The position numbers and the translations under genes are program-made. 27,915 bases of DNA from Phallusia fumigata (lineage: Eukaryota; Chordata; Ascidiacea; Phlebobranchia; Ascidiidae). This document shows positions 1 through 9,210 of this stretch, piece after piece (within the stretch, counting starts at the first letter, position 1; the number at the start of each line of letters is the position of its first letter). The stretch spans positions 1 to 27,915 of the forward strand of contig QXVZ01015109.1 in the NCBI GenBank assembly GCA_008931825.1, written 5' to 3'. The notes under the pieces are model-generated. The model saw only the letters and a program-made list of their open reading frames with translations, ran no database searches and was not told the origin of the DNA.

Positions 1-530
1 GCATTGCAGACAACATAAACTGAACTAAATAAAGAGCTAATGTAACGTTACTTATGCTGTTGTTGGATTCCCATGACATTACTCATACTTACCACCTGAC
101 AATCGACAAAAATGCCCAAGTTTTTTTTTAAATATCCTTTGTTACTTGCAACACAACCAAGTGATCTGAAAATCAACGATCTATCTGCAACAAACGCCAC
201 CTCAGCAGTGATGGAGGTTTCTGGTAGGTTAAAAACCTCCGCATTGCGGACTAGTTGGATTTCCGGGTGTATTCACGTCAACATCGTTCTGCAGCGCGCT
301 CCGCGATTATGACGAATAATATACCTGACGATTGCAGGGAGCGCAACCAGTTCGTGTCGTGCCAATCTCTGTTAAGGTGCAGACTTGGTTGAAAAGTAAT
401 GAAAATGCCATGTTATTATAGTTATAAATCTTTTTAAACTTTTTTGCTATGACGATGATCTGAGTGACAATAATCTGTAACATATTAAGTATACAAGTTT
501 GTATTTTACAAATAATGGCGCGTACAAACC
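1..530 (-). promoter_or_regulatory. 5' flank of a further paralogue off the left edge
   Basis: This stretch matches the upstream flanks of genes A and B. The segment from about 230 to 345 (CCGCATTGCGG, CAGCGCGCTCCGCGATTATG, ACGAATAATATA) is close to identical to 17365-17475, and 1-60 matches the block about 110 bases upstream of the gene B ATG. On that spacing a minus-strand paralogue should start just left of position 1. No reading frame here looks like a gene. Confidence 0.6.
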
Positions 531-582
531 GCTGTGTACATGAGATAAAGTTGGAAAAAAATCGGTCACTTGTGGCCTTTCG

Positions 583-680
583 AGGTCACATGAGGTCAAA
601 TTGGCAAAATAACGAAATATTGGTGTCATACAAAGGTCATACGAGGTTGCAAAAAGTACTTATGGGGTCACATGAGGTAG
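583..680 (+). promoter_or_regulatory. Three AGGTCA-type direct repeats with 4-base spacers (DR4-like)
   Basis: At 583-598 the sequence AGGTCA-CATG-AGGTCA is a perfect direct repeat with a 4-base spacer, the arrangement bound by some nuclear receptor heterodimers. Weaker copies follow at 634-649 (AGGTCA-TACG-AGGTTG) and 665-680 (GGGTCA-CATG-AGGTAG). It lies upstream of the presumed gene off the left edge. It could equally be a decayed tandem repeat. Confidence 0.35.
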
Positions 681-799
681 GTAAAATTAAATGGTTCTTT
701 CGAAAGATATTGCGGTTGCTATGCGGTTCTGTCGTTTCACATTTGTATAATCTTGAAGAAGAATTAATGGTCTGGTTTCCGTGTAGCATGTTATTGTAG

Positions 800-2053
800 G
801 GATTTAAAGAAACTGTGTTTTAAAGATTGTGACCAACATAGTGGCGGAATGCCTTCTGATTTAAGCACAACATTTTAAACCCCCATCAGTGCTATAACGA
901 AGCTTAAACCAGACAGGCTTTTAAAACGCAAAGCATTGTATGGTTTGTTCAGGTTTATCTATCCTAAAATCATCTATTTTCGTGTTGGCAACAAACAATT
1001 TTTGAACGAGGAAATTTTGAAGGTCAACTTAAAGTTCATTTGGATGCATTCAGCCCTTAATTAAAAAGCTCTAGTGATTGGTGTAATGTATCTTTCGAGA
1101 GAGTGACCTAAAGTAACAGCAAAGAGAGAAATGAGTCTAATTATTATCATCAAGGTAATCTGGACAATAGGTTTCAAGTTCCGGAACAAACGTTTTCCAA
1201 GAAATACACCAATGACAGAGAATATCAATCCTTTAAATACGATTTTGGTAAAAATCTTTGCTGCGGTTGTCGCAACGTTTAATAAATTCGCAAATTGTAT
1301 GCAGAGTAATCGCCAAAGTTTCTATAGTTCTAAATTTAACAGCCAAGTATTATTGATTTGCAGTAAGCAGATGAGTCGCACGACAGTTGTGTATTTATTG
1401 TGGGTAAAATATACAGGTCATGTAAATTTAAACAGGAAGCACATTTCAAAAACAATCGTTTTCACATAGTTTGACATTTAAAGTTGTTCTCTCGATATAA
1501 TGCAGAGGTCAACCGGCGCTCAAACTACAACTGAAATTCAAAAGAACATCAAGTACTTTTTTTAGAGTTTGGTACACCTGAAATATATTTAGGGGCGAAA
1601 GCTTAATGAATATTTACTGGTAAACACAGAAACAACACCCAAATATTTTTAAACTTTTTGACACATTTTGTACAAACCTTTTTTGCATTAAACTTTAGCC
1701 TTGCAGGTGTCTTACGTAAAAGTATCTTTGTGTACACAAGAATTGGAGGCAAAAACTACGAAAAAATTGAAACAATTAGTTTTTTATGTGACAAAGGATG
1801 ACAGTATGGTACGGAGTCCTGGTACTGTGCGACACGCAACAAAAANACACAAGAATTGGAGGCAAAAACTACGAAAAAATTGAAACAATTAGTTTTTTAT
1901 GTGACAAAGGATGACAGTATGGTACGGAGTCCTGGTACTGTGCGACACGCAACAAAAATACTCAAATATTAAAGGGTACGGTACAGAGGTGCGGCACTCC
2001 CTTCGCATCGAGGTACGTGGTATGCACAACCCAAGGCGTAGATTCTGACACAA
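800..2053. other. 3' flank of gene A, shared with B and C flanks
   Basis: No gene seen. Part of the tandem unit: the block near 1109-1190 (TTATCATCAAGGTAATCTGG) recurs at about 9995-10060 and 18005-18080. The stretch 1700-1970 holds the assembly duplication around the N at 1846. Confidence 0.6.
1734..1958. repeat. Direct duplication around single N (assembly artefact)
   Basis: 1734-1845 and 1847-1958 are identical 112-base copies separated by one N at 1846. This is the expected footprint of two contigs overlapping but joined end to end. Confidence 0.85.
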
Positions 2054-2196
2054 TCAAGATTGACAGGAACCGCTCTTGATTGTGATGTCATCAATCGCTA
2101 TATCACTGTGGAAGTCACTTCCTCTAGTTCCCTCAAACACGACTTGGTAGGGTTCCGTCGAGGAAAATGTTGCGCTTTCCGTTATCCAAAGGTTAC
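2054..2196 (-). CDS. Gene A exon 12: MAM C-terminus and stop
   Basis: Final 143-nt exon entering in phase 1. It reads [25 protein letters not shown], then [16 protein letters not shown] and TGA. The F-E-x-x-R/G-G ..I-A-I-D-D-I ..G-x-C ending is diagnostic of MAM. The acceptor GTTAAAAG has almost no pyrimidine tract, unlike gene C (TTTTGCAG), so splicing here may be weak. Confidence 0.87.
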
Positions 2197-5100
2197 CTTT
2201 TAACATAGTTATGTTTAGCGTGGAATGCCTGATTTTGTCAAGCTTTCTAAGCCAGTCCAAATCTTTCACACATGAAGCGTTTTCTTTAAAGCTTGGGAAA
2301 GCTTGTTAATCTTTCAAAAAATCAGAAAGAATTTTACAATATTCAAAGCAGGTTTCTGCAAAAGCATTTGTCGGTGCATAGATAATGTTTTACACACAAG
2401 TACTGGCTTGTATCTTTTTATTGATACTATTTAAAACCGTGAATTGTGTACCTAGGTTTTCTGCAAGTTTTGTTTAAACTTTACCATGGCTGTTGACTTT
2501 ACTGGAAAACGAATTCCTTTAAACTGTTGAATCTTGTTTATCGGGGGGCATATGGTTATATATGCGACTTTACCTTGTTCACCCATCTCGACCCATATCA
2601 CCTCGATTGGTAGAGAAGTTTTCATCAAAAATATTGTCAGGGTGTTAACGGCATGCCCCTACGTAGAACAACACTGGCGTTAATGTCTATGGAGGATCAT
2701 ACACACAGATGCATTGGATTTGTGGTCTCTACTGGTCGGGATTACAAAACGTTTTATTTAGAGGTTTTTTTGCTCGTCAGTTTATGTTGTTTTCAATGTC
2801 ACATAACGTTATTTTCGCAATAAAACGGTGTAAAGGTGATAAGGAAGGGTGGATTTATCAATTACACCGTCAAACGCTTTTTCTTTGCAGCCGATTTGAC
2901 AGGTTTGAATTCTTCACTTGAAAGTTTCGCTTTTACATTTTGTTGGCCCCCTCGCATAAACATACTTACATACATATGGTAGGAGAACTCAATGCATTGA
3001 CCTGTTGAAAGGTATAACGGTAAGTTTGAGTTTTCGATATTTTGTGTCACAGAGGCATGCAAACGCCTGATCTTATCTCCGATATGTTTTGCTTTTCTAG
3101 TTGCGTGTTACCGTGCGTGTTAAAGAAATAAAAAAATTTTTAAACCCAAATTTTTTTGCGCTAAATTTTCTTTTTAAGTTTGATTATCTATTTTTTTTAA
3201 ATGTTAAAGGTTTAAAAACACGTTTTTTTGTTTACTTTAAAAGAACCGCCATCAACAGCATGGCAATGTGAGATGAAATACTTTGTAAAATGCATTCTTA
3301 CTAACAACTTTGGGCCGGGTAGCTCCAATCCTGGTTTGTTACCTTATATCCAATTGTTTGGTNTTTTTAAACCCACATTTTTTTGCGGTAAATTTTCTTT
3401 TTAAGTTTGATTATCTATTTTTTTTAAATGTTAAAGGTTTAAAAACACGTTTTTTTGTTTACTTTAAAAGAACCGCCATCAACAGCATGGCAATGTGAGA
3501 TGAAATACTTTGTAAAATGCATTCTTACTAACAACTTTGGGCCGGGTAGCTCCAATCCTGGTTTGTTACCTTATATCCAATTGTTTGGTTATTACGCATT
3601 TAGAAATATTAAATGAAAGGGATACAAAGTGAAAAAATATTTTATTTACCAGTGGTTGGTGGCATTCTTTCTGAAACAAGTCTTGCTTTGTCGCCTTTAA
3701 CCCTCGGTGAGCTGGTTTCAATGTACATGTAGTGGCCTAAGGAAAAAAACGTTTCATTCTTTCTGCCCACAGAATTGAACAACTAAAATATTGACATGGC
3801 GACTGTATTTTTAAAACTATGTTTTGTTGACACAGCATTTACCAATTTCTTCGGGCAACAGATAAAAGTCAAACATCAGTATTGTTGTCATTTAGGTTGA
3901 CTGTTTGAATCAACTTTTTGTAGAAAACTGACCCTCAATGGTTCCTAGTGTATGATCTGCACTTGGTCCGGTTTCACTGGAAGGGGTGGGCCCTCTGTTT
4001 AATGTCCAATTAAAATCCCCGCTCGGATCATGTTCAAGGTTGCACAAACCGTTTTCGAAATCACAGTAGAATGCTGTGATAGAAAAGCAAGTTAAAGACA
4101 AACGAGTAACACAAATCGATGTAGAGGGTATACAATTTTACAGATTTTTTCGTTTGCACTCTTTTTTGTAGTTTGAAATCGGTGTGTTGCTCAAGATAGT
4201 TTGTGTTACGTTATTTGCATCAGACTATTAACTCCAATAATATGCCGATGCTTAATTCTTTTCAATAAACAGCAACGAACCTGCACATGTCGGGGCTTCA
4301 TTCAACCATACGTTTTCACCCAAACATAAATTCGAACTCTCCACCGCTACAGACCCGTTTTCGCAGGTGTAATTAACACGTTGGCCTTGCACGTACGGAC
4401 CAGCAGCAGGAGTTACTGTGACGTTGGAACCTGGTGGTGCGGTGCATGCTGTGTACAAAAGTACGTTTATGATTGGAAGAAGTTAATGTCGCTCTTATTG
4501 TGAAATTCTTTTTGCGTACCGGATGTGGGCCATAAGATACCTCTTAACGGTACATAAAAAACTGAGGAACTTTATGATTTAAATTGCTGAATGAGTCAGA
4601 CTCTTGATTGCGAACAACAAGGTGCTTTCTGTTGGAACTTCGAAATATGAGAAAAGTATTTTTTTGACTAAAACATCACATTATTTGGCCTACATATTAA
4701 AAAACATCTTGAACACCGCCATCAAAGTAAAATAGAAATATACTTCGCCTAAATCGGAATCGTCAGTTTCTTATTCAAAAAGAATCTCTTGGAACTCGCA
4801 TTTTGTAACACTTGTCTTGTTGCTGCGTGTTTTTTAACGTCTATGGGTTTGGGCCAGATTTTTACAACAAAAGCAAATGTTTTGCTCACAAAAGTTTTCG
4901 CAACGAAAGGTCATCTGCCGCAGTGACTTTTGAATCCAACGTATTTGTTTATCTGCAGCAGTGTCCCACTAACAAACGGACTAAGTGATATTGCGATCTA
5001 AATTTTTTTGGTCTAAATTTAGTTGGCCATTGGTCTAAATTAAGATGACGTTTGGTCAGCTTTCCACTTACTGGTGCAAAATCCGCAAGATTTTCGGCAA

Positions 5101-7973
5101 TATTCTTTGTTATCATCTGTATAGATTGGATTGTNAAAAGTTTTCGCAACGAAAGGTCATCTGCCACAGTGACTTTTAAATCCAAAGTATTTGTTTATCT
5201 GCTGCAGCGTCCCACTAACAAACGGACTGAGTGATGTTGCGATCTAAATTTTTTTGGTCTAAATTTAGTTGGCCATTGGTCTAAATTAAGATGACTTTTG
5301 GTCAGCTTTCCACTTACTGGTGCAAAATCCACAAGATTTTCGGCAATATTCTTTGTTATCATCAATGTAGATTGGATTGTTGCAGTAGCCGAACTCGACG
5401 TTAACTGAGCAATTTTGATGGTCCACGCAATCTTCGAAAGGAAAACAATGTTATACCTTACCCGACTAACACGACGGTGGTTGGATGATGTAAAATGTCG
5501 AGAACACGGGTTCTGCTTCAAAATAATAACTCGTTTTGTCAAGCCAACTTAACGTAGTGATTAATAATATGATTAAATTTTGTGACAAAATAGAACCAAT
5601 GCGTGTGTAAATTTTATTGGTATAGGGCAGCGGATCTCAAAGTGGGGTCCGGGGTCTTTGGGGCGATGCGATTTTAAGGTGACCCCGAAACGTCTTCAGT
5701 CTGTCGCAGTCAAAGCTATCGCGTGATTGCTGAAGCATGCTTAATGTACGTTCAATGCTCGTTTAAGGCACCACCACACATAGCTGGTTTGTGATATCAC
5801 AAGTAATGTAACGGGATTGTGGCCACACTCACAGCATTTCTGAATTGTATTCGTGTGAAAAAATCTGCAGGTGGATCGTTAGGCGAATATTTTCAAAAAC
5901 TTTGAGAACCACTGGTGTTGGATTAGTGCTGAGTTACCTAGTTATAGTAATACCTTGATAGCAAACTGGGGCCGAGTATGACCAAACGCCGTCCGTGCAG
6001 AAATTGACAGTTCGCCCCTCCAATACACGTCGCGGGTTGCATTCATACGTCACAGTGCTGCCAGTCGCGTAGGCTCTGTTTTCCGGATTAATCCCATCCT
6101 TTGCTATCATGGGAGGTGGACCGCATGCTGATGCTGCGTAAATTGGCACATATAAAGTCGGGTTTCTATGTGCGACATATATGCGTAGCGACGATACTAA
6201 AGCAGTCGGAATAATTAGAAAAACCTAAACTATTTGCAATATTTTTGTTTGTCTTCTACGAAATTAGCAGTTCCACATTTGCTGTTGTATAAAAAACGAA
6301 ACACAAGTAAAATCATGGAAAGGTTTGGTGATGTTTTTCACGTTTTTGTTCTCATCTTTTGATACTCTAGCCTCTGATGTGACTGTGTTAAAATGTAAAA
6401 ATTTGTCCAATTCCTATTATTCAACTTACTTTTCATTTCAGCCCTGCAGGACAACAATTTTTACGATGCAAAAAAACTGACAAGGGTATTTTAAACGTAT
6501 TGGGGTTAATAAAAAATCAACATGTGTAAATTTTAGTTGCAACAAATCACTCTTAATAGACGAAGCCTTGTAAACACGCTTACATGTATTACATCCAGGA
6601 AAGGTAGGCAAAGTCCAAGCCAGTGAAGGCCCAGCAGGGAGGCAAATAGCATAATTAATCCCGACAGTTAACGCAGATTTGTTGACGCACTCGTAAGTGA
6701 TAAAGTCCCAAACCACGTAAGGTCCATTCGGGCTGATGGAAAGGGTTGGATGGAATGGTGGACTTGGACATTCTGAATGTAAAACAATATATCAGGTTGA
6801 CAACATGGCGAATCGAGAGTATATTTGATTCGTTTTTATCGTTGTTGGTTTGTAATACATTGTTGGTGACTTACACTGCTGAATACACGGAGTGAACCCA
6901 TGAGAATCACTTGTCGTTTCAGGAGAGGCAATATTGCCTTTTGGCGGAATTAGAGCCAATAAATGCAGCGTGCAGGCCTGCTGGGGTGTTACCAAACAGA
7001 ACGTTGAAGTTGGTTCTGATCAACGTACTTGGTTCGCATGTAGGTGCTGTATCTACAGTCCAAGAACCATTGACCAAGCAGGTGTTGGAATCGGCTCCTT
7101 TCAAAACGAAATCAGAGTCGCACATGTACGTCACAGTGACACCTGCATTGTGGGTCGTTCCGCTTGGTTGGTTAGTGCCATTAGCCGCTATGGTTGACAT
7201 ACCTGTACATGGGGTGTCTGGACAAAAAATTGACGTTGTTTAGTTGACGATAAGTTACATCTTAGGTCGAGAATCTTCTTAAAAGCCTACGTGTAACTCC
7301 GAGTGAGATTCTATCGTGACTAGTAGGTTCAAAGAACAACGAAAAAGGTGACATGCTCCCTACAATAATAAACCACAAGAATCAATCGATATAGTTGACT
7401 GTACCTTGCTTTACGTGTAACCCGCTTAGGGTTTCTTAAGCTGTGCATTTAAATCGTCAAATAATCAAAAAACCTTCAAATAATTAGCAAACTTACCATC
7501 GCAAATCACAGGGTTGCAGGTTTTGTAGCAAACCTCCATAACATTGCTTTGGACGCAGAATCCATGGTCGGAGTAAATCATGCAAACGCTTTGCGGCAAG
7601 AGATCTTCACATTCTGTAATAGCAATTGCCAAACAAATCGAACTGGCTATGCGATTTTGCAAACAAAATTCAAAGCCAACCCCGAAAACGGGATTTTCAA
7701 TCTGACATACTAATTTTTAGTTGGTGTCCTGTTTGTTCTTTTGAAATATCCCCCTATGGGTGTCAAAACAAGTGTAAATGCAATGAGTTCAAATTGTCGC
7801 ATAAACATTGTTCAATATGGTAGTTTAGCAATAATGGAGAAAGATTAATCGTCATAAACAAAACGTTACTTTTTTGGATAATATGTCACCGGCTCTGGCT
7901 CTGTCGTAACATACTGACCTTGGCCTTGGGCGACGTAGAAACAGGCCAGGAGGACGATCAGAGTGATCTTCAT
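2054..7973 (-). CDS. Gene A: secreted ShKT-CCP3-ShKT-CCP-MAM protein, 12 exons
   Basis: Spliced gene; joining 7919-7973, 7497-7613, 7029-7217, 6584-6772, 5954-6133, 5318-5431, 4281-4448, 3933-4073, 3650-3736, 2970-3001, 2574-2658 and 2054-2196 gives 1500 nt, 499 aa plus stop. Every intron is GT-AG and the frame is continuous. Order: signal peptide (aa 1-18), ShKT (19-58), CCP/sushi (58-121, 121-184, 184-244), ShKT (244-282), CCP (282-338), MAM (338-499). No membrane segment or GPI-type tail is visible after the MAM domain, so a secreted protein is inferred. All these domains are known extracellular binding or adhesion modules; no catalytic domain is present. I do not recognise an orthologue with this exact order, so role and partner are unknown. 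An assembly duplication (4890-5380) interrupts the locus but leaves one intact copy of exon 6. Confidence 0.88.
2574..2658 (-). CDS. Gene A exon 11: MAM domain, fourth part
   Basis: An 85-nt exon entering in phase 0 (acceptor TTCTACGTAG) and leaving in phase 1 (CAAG|GTAAAG). It encodes [15 protein letters not shown], then [11 protein letters not shown], the MAM G..L-x-V/I-x-L and W-x-x-x-G-x-Q-G strand pair. Confidence 0.87.
2970..3001 (-). CDS. Gene A exon 10: MAM micro-exon
   Basis: A 32-nt exon, phase 1 in and phase 0 out, acceptor CCTTTCAACAG and donor TAT|GTAAGT. It encodes [11 protein letters not shown], the third conserved MAM cysteine and the C-x-x-F-x-Y-H-M-Y motif. Its size and phases match the gene B exon exactly. 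Confidence 0.87.
3137..3589. repeat. Direct duplication around single N in intron 9 of gene A
   Basis: 3137-3362 and 3364-3589 are 226-base near-identical copies with N at 3363; a few substitutions near the start (CCCAAAT vs CCCACAT). Contig-end or haplotype duplication. Confidence 0.85.
3650..3736 (-). CDS. Gene A exon 9: MAM domain, second part
   Basis: An 87-nt phase 1-1 exon, acceptor TTTTTTTCCTTAG, donor ACTG|GTAAAT. It encodes [18 protein letters not shown] and ends MPPTTG. The G-x-Y-x-Y-I-E-T-S and G-D-x-A-R-L motifs are characteristic of MAM and continue exon 8 in frame. Confidence 0.9.
3933..4073 (-). CDS. Gene A exon 8: MAM domain, N-terminal part
   Basis: A 141-nt phase 1-1 exon, acceptor CTATCACAG, donor GAGG|GTCAGT. 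It encodes [16 protein letters not shown], then [12 protein letters not shown] and [13 protein letters not shown]. The C-x-F-E-x-G-L-C start, the W and the GP..DHT motif are hallmarks of MAM domains. Confidence 0.9.
4281..4448 (-). CDS. Gene A exon 7: CCP/sushi domain 4
   Basis: A 168-nt phase 1-1 exon (acceptor TTGTACACAG, donor GCAG|GTTCGT). It reads [19 protein letters not shown], then [18 protein letters not shown] and APTCAG: four cysteines and tryptophan as in sushi domains. It is one alanine codon longer than the gene B exon. N-x-T/S sites are seen in SNVTVT, NYT and ENGS. Confidence 0.86.
4890..5380. repeat. Direct duplication around single N covering part of exon 6
   Basis: 4890-5134 and 5136-5380 are 245-base copies with several substitutions and equal length, with N at 5135. 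The left copy includes the 3' half of exon 6 (ShKT 2) and ends abruptly at the N. The substitutions suggest two haplotypes. Confidence 0.83.
5318..5431 (-). CDS. Gene A exon 6: ShKT domain 2
   Basis: A 114-nt phase 1-1 exon, acceptor CTTTCGAAG, donor ACCA|GTAAGT. It encodes [26 protein letters not shown]: six cysteines with the classic ShKT ending C-x3-C-x2-C. A second, truncated copy of this exon lies at 5072-5134, cut by the single N at 5135; it is taken as an assembly duplicate. Confidence 0.87.
5628..5914. mobile_element. hAT-like MITE in intron 5 of gene A
   Basis: A 287-base element with terminal inverted repeats: left CAGCGGATCTCAAAGT and right ACTTTGAGAACCACTG (15 of 16 paired). The CAG..TCTCAAA type of end is typical of hAT non-autonomous elements. 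The flanking octamers GTATAGGG and GTGTTGGA match at 5 of 8 positions, consistent with a decayed 8-bp target duplication. No transposase frame. Confidence 0.75.
5954..6133 (-). CDS. Gene A exon 5: CCP/sushi domain 3
   Basis: A 180-nt phase 1-1 exon. It reads [14 protein letters not shown] at the start, then [21 protein letters not shown] and APVCYQG: four cysteines and the sushi tryptophan. Two acceptors six bases apart (CAG at 6134-6136 or 6128-6130) would both keep frame; the outer one matches the gene B exon in length and is chosen. Donor CAAG|GTATTA. Confidence 0.85.
6584..6772 (-). CDS. Gene A exon 4: CCP/sushi domain 2
   Basis: A 189-nt phase 1-1 exon (acceptor TTTTACATTCAG, donor ACAT|GTAAGC). 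It begins [19 protein letters not shown], with further cysteines in TYECVNK, AICLPAG and GCNTC, the last motif holding two. Tryptophan is present in LAWTL. This is the most divergent sushi exon between A and B, with about 24 of 63 residues different. Confidence 0.85.
7029..7217 (-). CDS. Gene A exon 3: CCP/sushi domain 1
   Basis: A 189-nt phase 1-1 exon (acceptor TTTTGTCCAG, donor CCAA|GTACGT). Four cysteines in TPCTG, TYMCDS, SNTCL and APTCEP, with the tryptophan in NGSWTV before the last cysteine, give the canonical sushi pattern. Two N-x-T/S sites (NGT, NGS) suggest glycosylation. About 90% identical to the gene B exon. Confidence 0.88.
7497..7613 (-). CDS. Gene A exon 2: ShKT domain 1
   Basis: A 117-nt phase 1-1 exon with acceptor ATTACAG and donor GATG|GTAAGT. 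It encodes 39 residues with six cysteines, beginning [16 protein letters not shown] and ending [13 protein letters not shown]. The spacing, with the C-x3-C-x4-C-like end, fits the ShKT fold. It differs from gene B exon 2 at only 3 positions. Confidence 0.85.
7919..7973 (-). CDS. Gene A exon 1: start codon and signal peptide
   Basis: Starts at the ATG at 7973 and reads [18 protein letters not shown], a basic start, hydrophobic core and small/polar cleavage region typical of a secretory signal. The donor is CAAG|GTCAGT in phase 1. A second in-frame donor (AAAAA|GTAACG, about 7870) would add roughly 16 residues, but it is not conserved in gene B, so the first is preferred. Confidence 0.85.
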
Positions 7974-8003
7974 ATTAATCTTTATTACCTTAACCACAAA
8001 TGA

Positions 8004-8023
8004 AAGTAAAAATATCTACAAAT
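8004..8023 (-). promoter_or_regulatory. Conserved block just upstream of gene A start
   Basis: Read on the minus strand as ATTTGTAGATATTTTTACTT, about 30-50 bases before the ATG. The identical 20 bases occur upstream of gene B at 16665-16684 while the surrounding sequence differs. It may be a core promoter element or the pyrimidine tract of a leader acceptor; the sequence alone cannot decide. Confidence 0.45.
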
Positions 8024-8104
8024 TCAATTGCAGATTGTTAAATACATGTTTTCGCACTGTTGGATTTCACACTAACCTTAATTCATCATAGCACCACAAC
8101 GGCA

Positions 8105-9210
8105 CTTTTGCTGTTGTTAGTTTCTCAGTGCCTATACACAAACTTACCGCCTTGTAATCGACAAAAATACCAAAAAAAATCTTTCGTCAAAAATTGAACT
8201 AATCATTTATGGCCCATCTCTCTAAATGTCCTTAAATGCTCGCAACATTCTACCTACTGTTCCAATGTTCCACGACCTTTATTCACGAAACGCCACCTCA
8301 GCAGCGGTGTGTCGCAATGGTGATTTCTGATTGGATAAAATCCTCCGCATTGCGGAATATTGTTTCGAGAGAACAATTGCATGTCGGTTTCCGTTTGTAA
8401 CCAGCTCACCATTATTTCTTAGGGTGCTCCGCGATTATGACCAATATACTTCTGAGAAATGCAGGGGGCGTGATTATGGTGTGTCGTGGTAACGTTTCAG
8501 AGCAGCAACAGTGCTGATTTACCAAGGTAGAGGTTTGATTGAAAAGCCATTGAAAATGACGTGTTATACTCTGTACCACATTTAAGTACAAGTTTGTATT
8601 CAATCTACATAAGATAGCGCGTATATACAGTTGGATTCAACACTGAACTGAATTCGTGGTACCGCCACAGCTACAGAAATATGATCGAACAGAAACCTAA
8701 AGTAGTGTTACTTGTGCTACGGTTGGTTTCTTTGGACACCACAAACTTACCACCTCATAATCGACCAAAATCGTGTTATGCTGCTGTTTTAATCGACTTC
8801 AACCAGATTTCGTCAATAACTAAACTATACAATTGTTTTTTCCACCCGCCCCCAACCTCAGCAATGGAGTGGCACAATGGAGGTTTCTGATTGGTCAAAA
8901 ACTTTCGCATATTGCGAAATATTGCGTCAATCGCTGATATGTTTCGGTCTGTATTCACATTACTATTGTTCTTCGGTGTGTTCCGCGATTTGGATAAATC
9001 ATAGTTCTGACGACGATAGGCGGCTTAACTAGGGCGTGTCTTGTCGACCTCTTTCAATGCAGCAACAGTGCTGCTTTTCTTAAAAAGCGACTTGTTTGAA
9101 AGTATTTTTTGATCTTTCGACTATAGATGAGAGAGCGTAGTTTGCATTGCGTTTGGGACATGTTTGTTTTCGATCTACAGATGATACCGCGTACGTACCC
9201 TTGCGTTCTC
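8105..9210 (-). promoter_or_regulatory. Two tandem copies of the gene-family 5' flank block upstream of gene A
   Basis: Copies at about 8105-8632 and 8640-9210 share the phrases AAACTTACC, AATCGACAAAAAT or a close variant, CCTCAGCA, TTTCTGATTGG, CCGCGATT and ATCTACA..GATA.CGCGTA. Gene B has one such block and the left-edge gene one, so this flank carries an extra duplication. On the minus strand, CCAATCAGAA at 8325-8334 and GACCAATCAGA at 8885-8895 are CCAAT-box (NF-Y type) sequences. No gene seen here. Confidence 0.55.

Noticed and set aside
464..799. 111-codon frame with RGHMR / KGHTR / GSHEV repeats
   Set aside because: The repeated peptides come from the DR4-like DNA repeat; no domain, signal or paralogous conservation.
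5072..5134. An additional ShKT exon in gene A
   Set aside because: It is a truncated copy inside a duplication that ends exactly at the N at 5135, with equal-length flanking copies; better explained by unmerged contig ends.
6911..7243. Plus-strand frames opposite CCP1 of gene A (and 15625-15928 in gene B)
   Set aside because: The minus strand carries the sushi cysteines and splice sites; these frames are shadows conserved only because the coding strand is.
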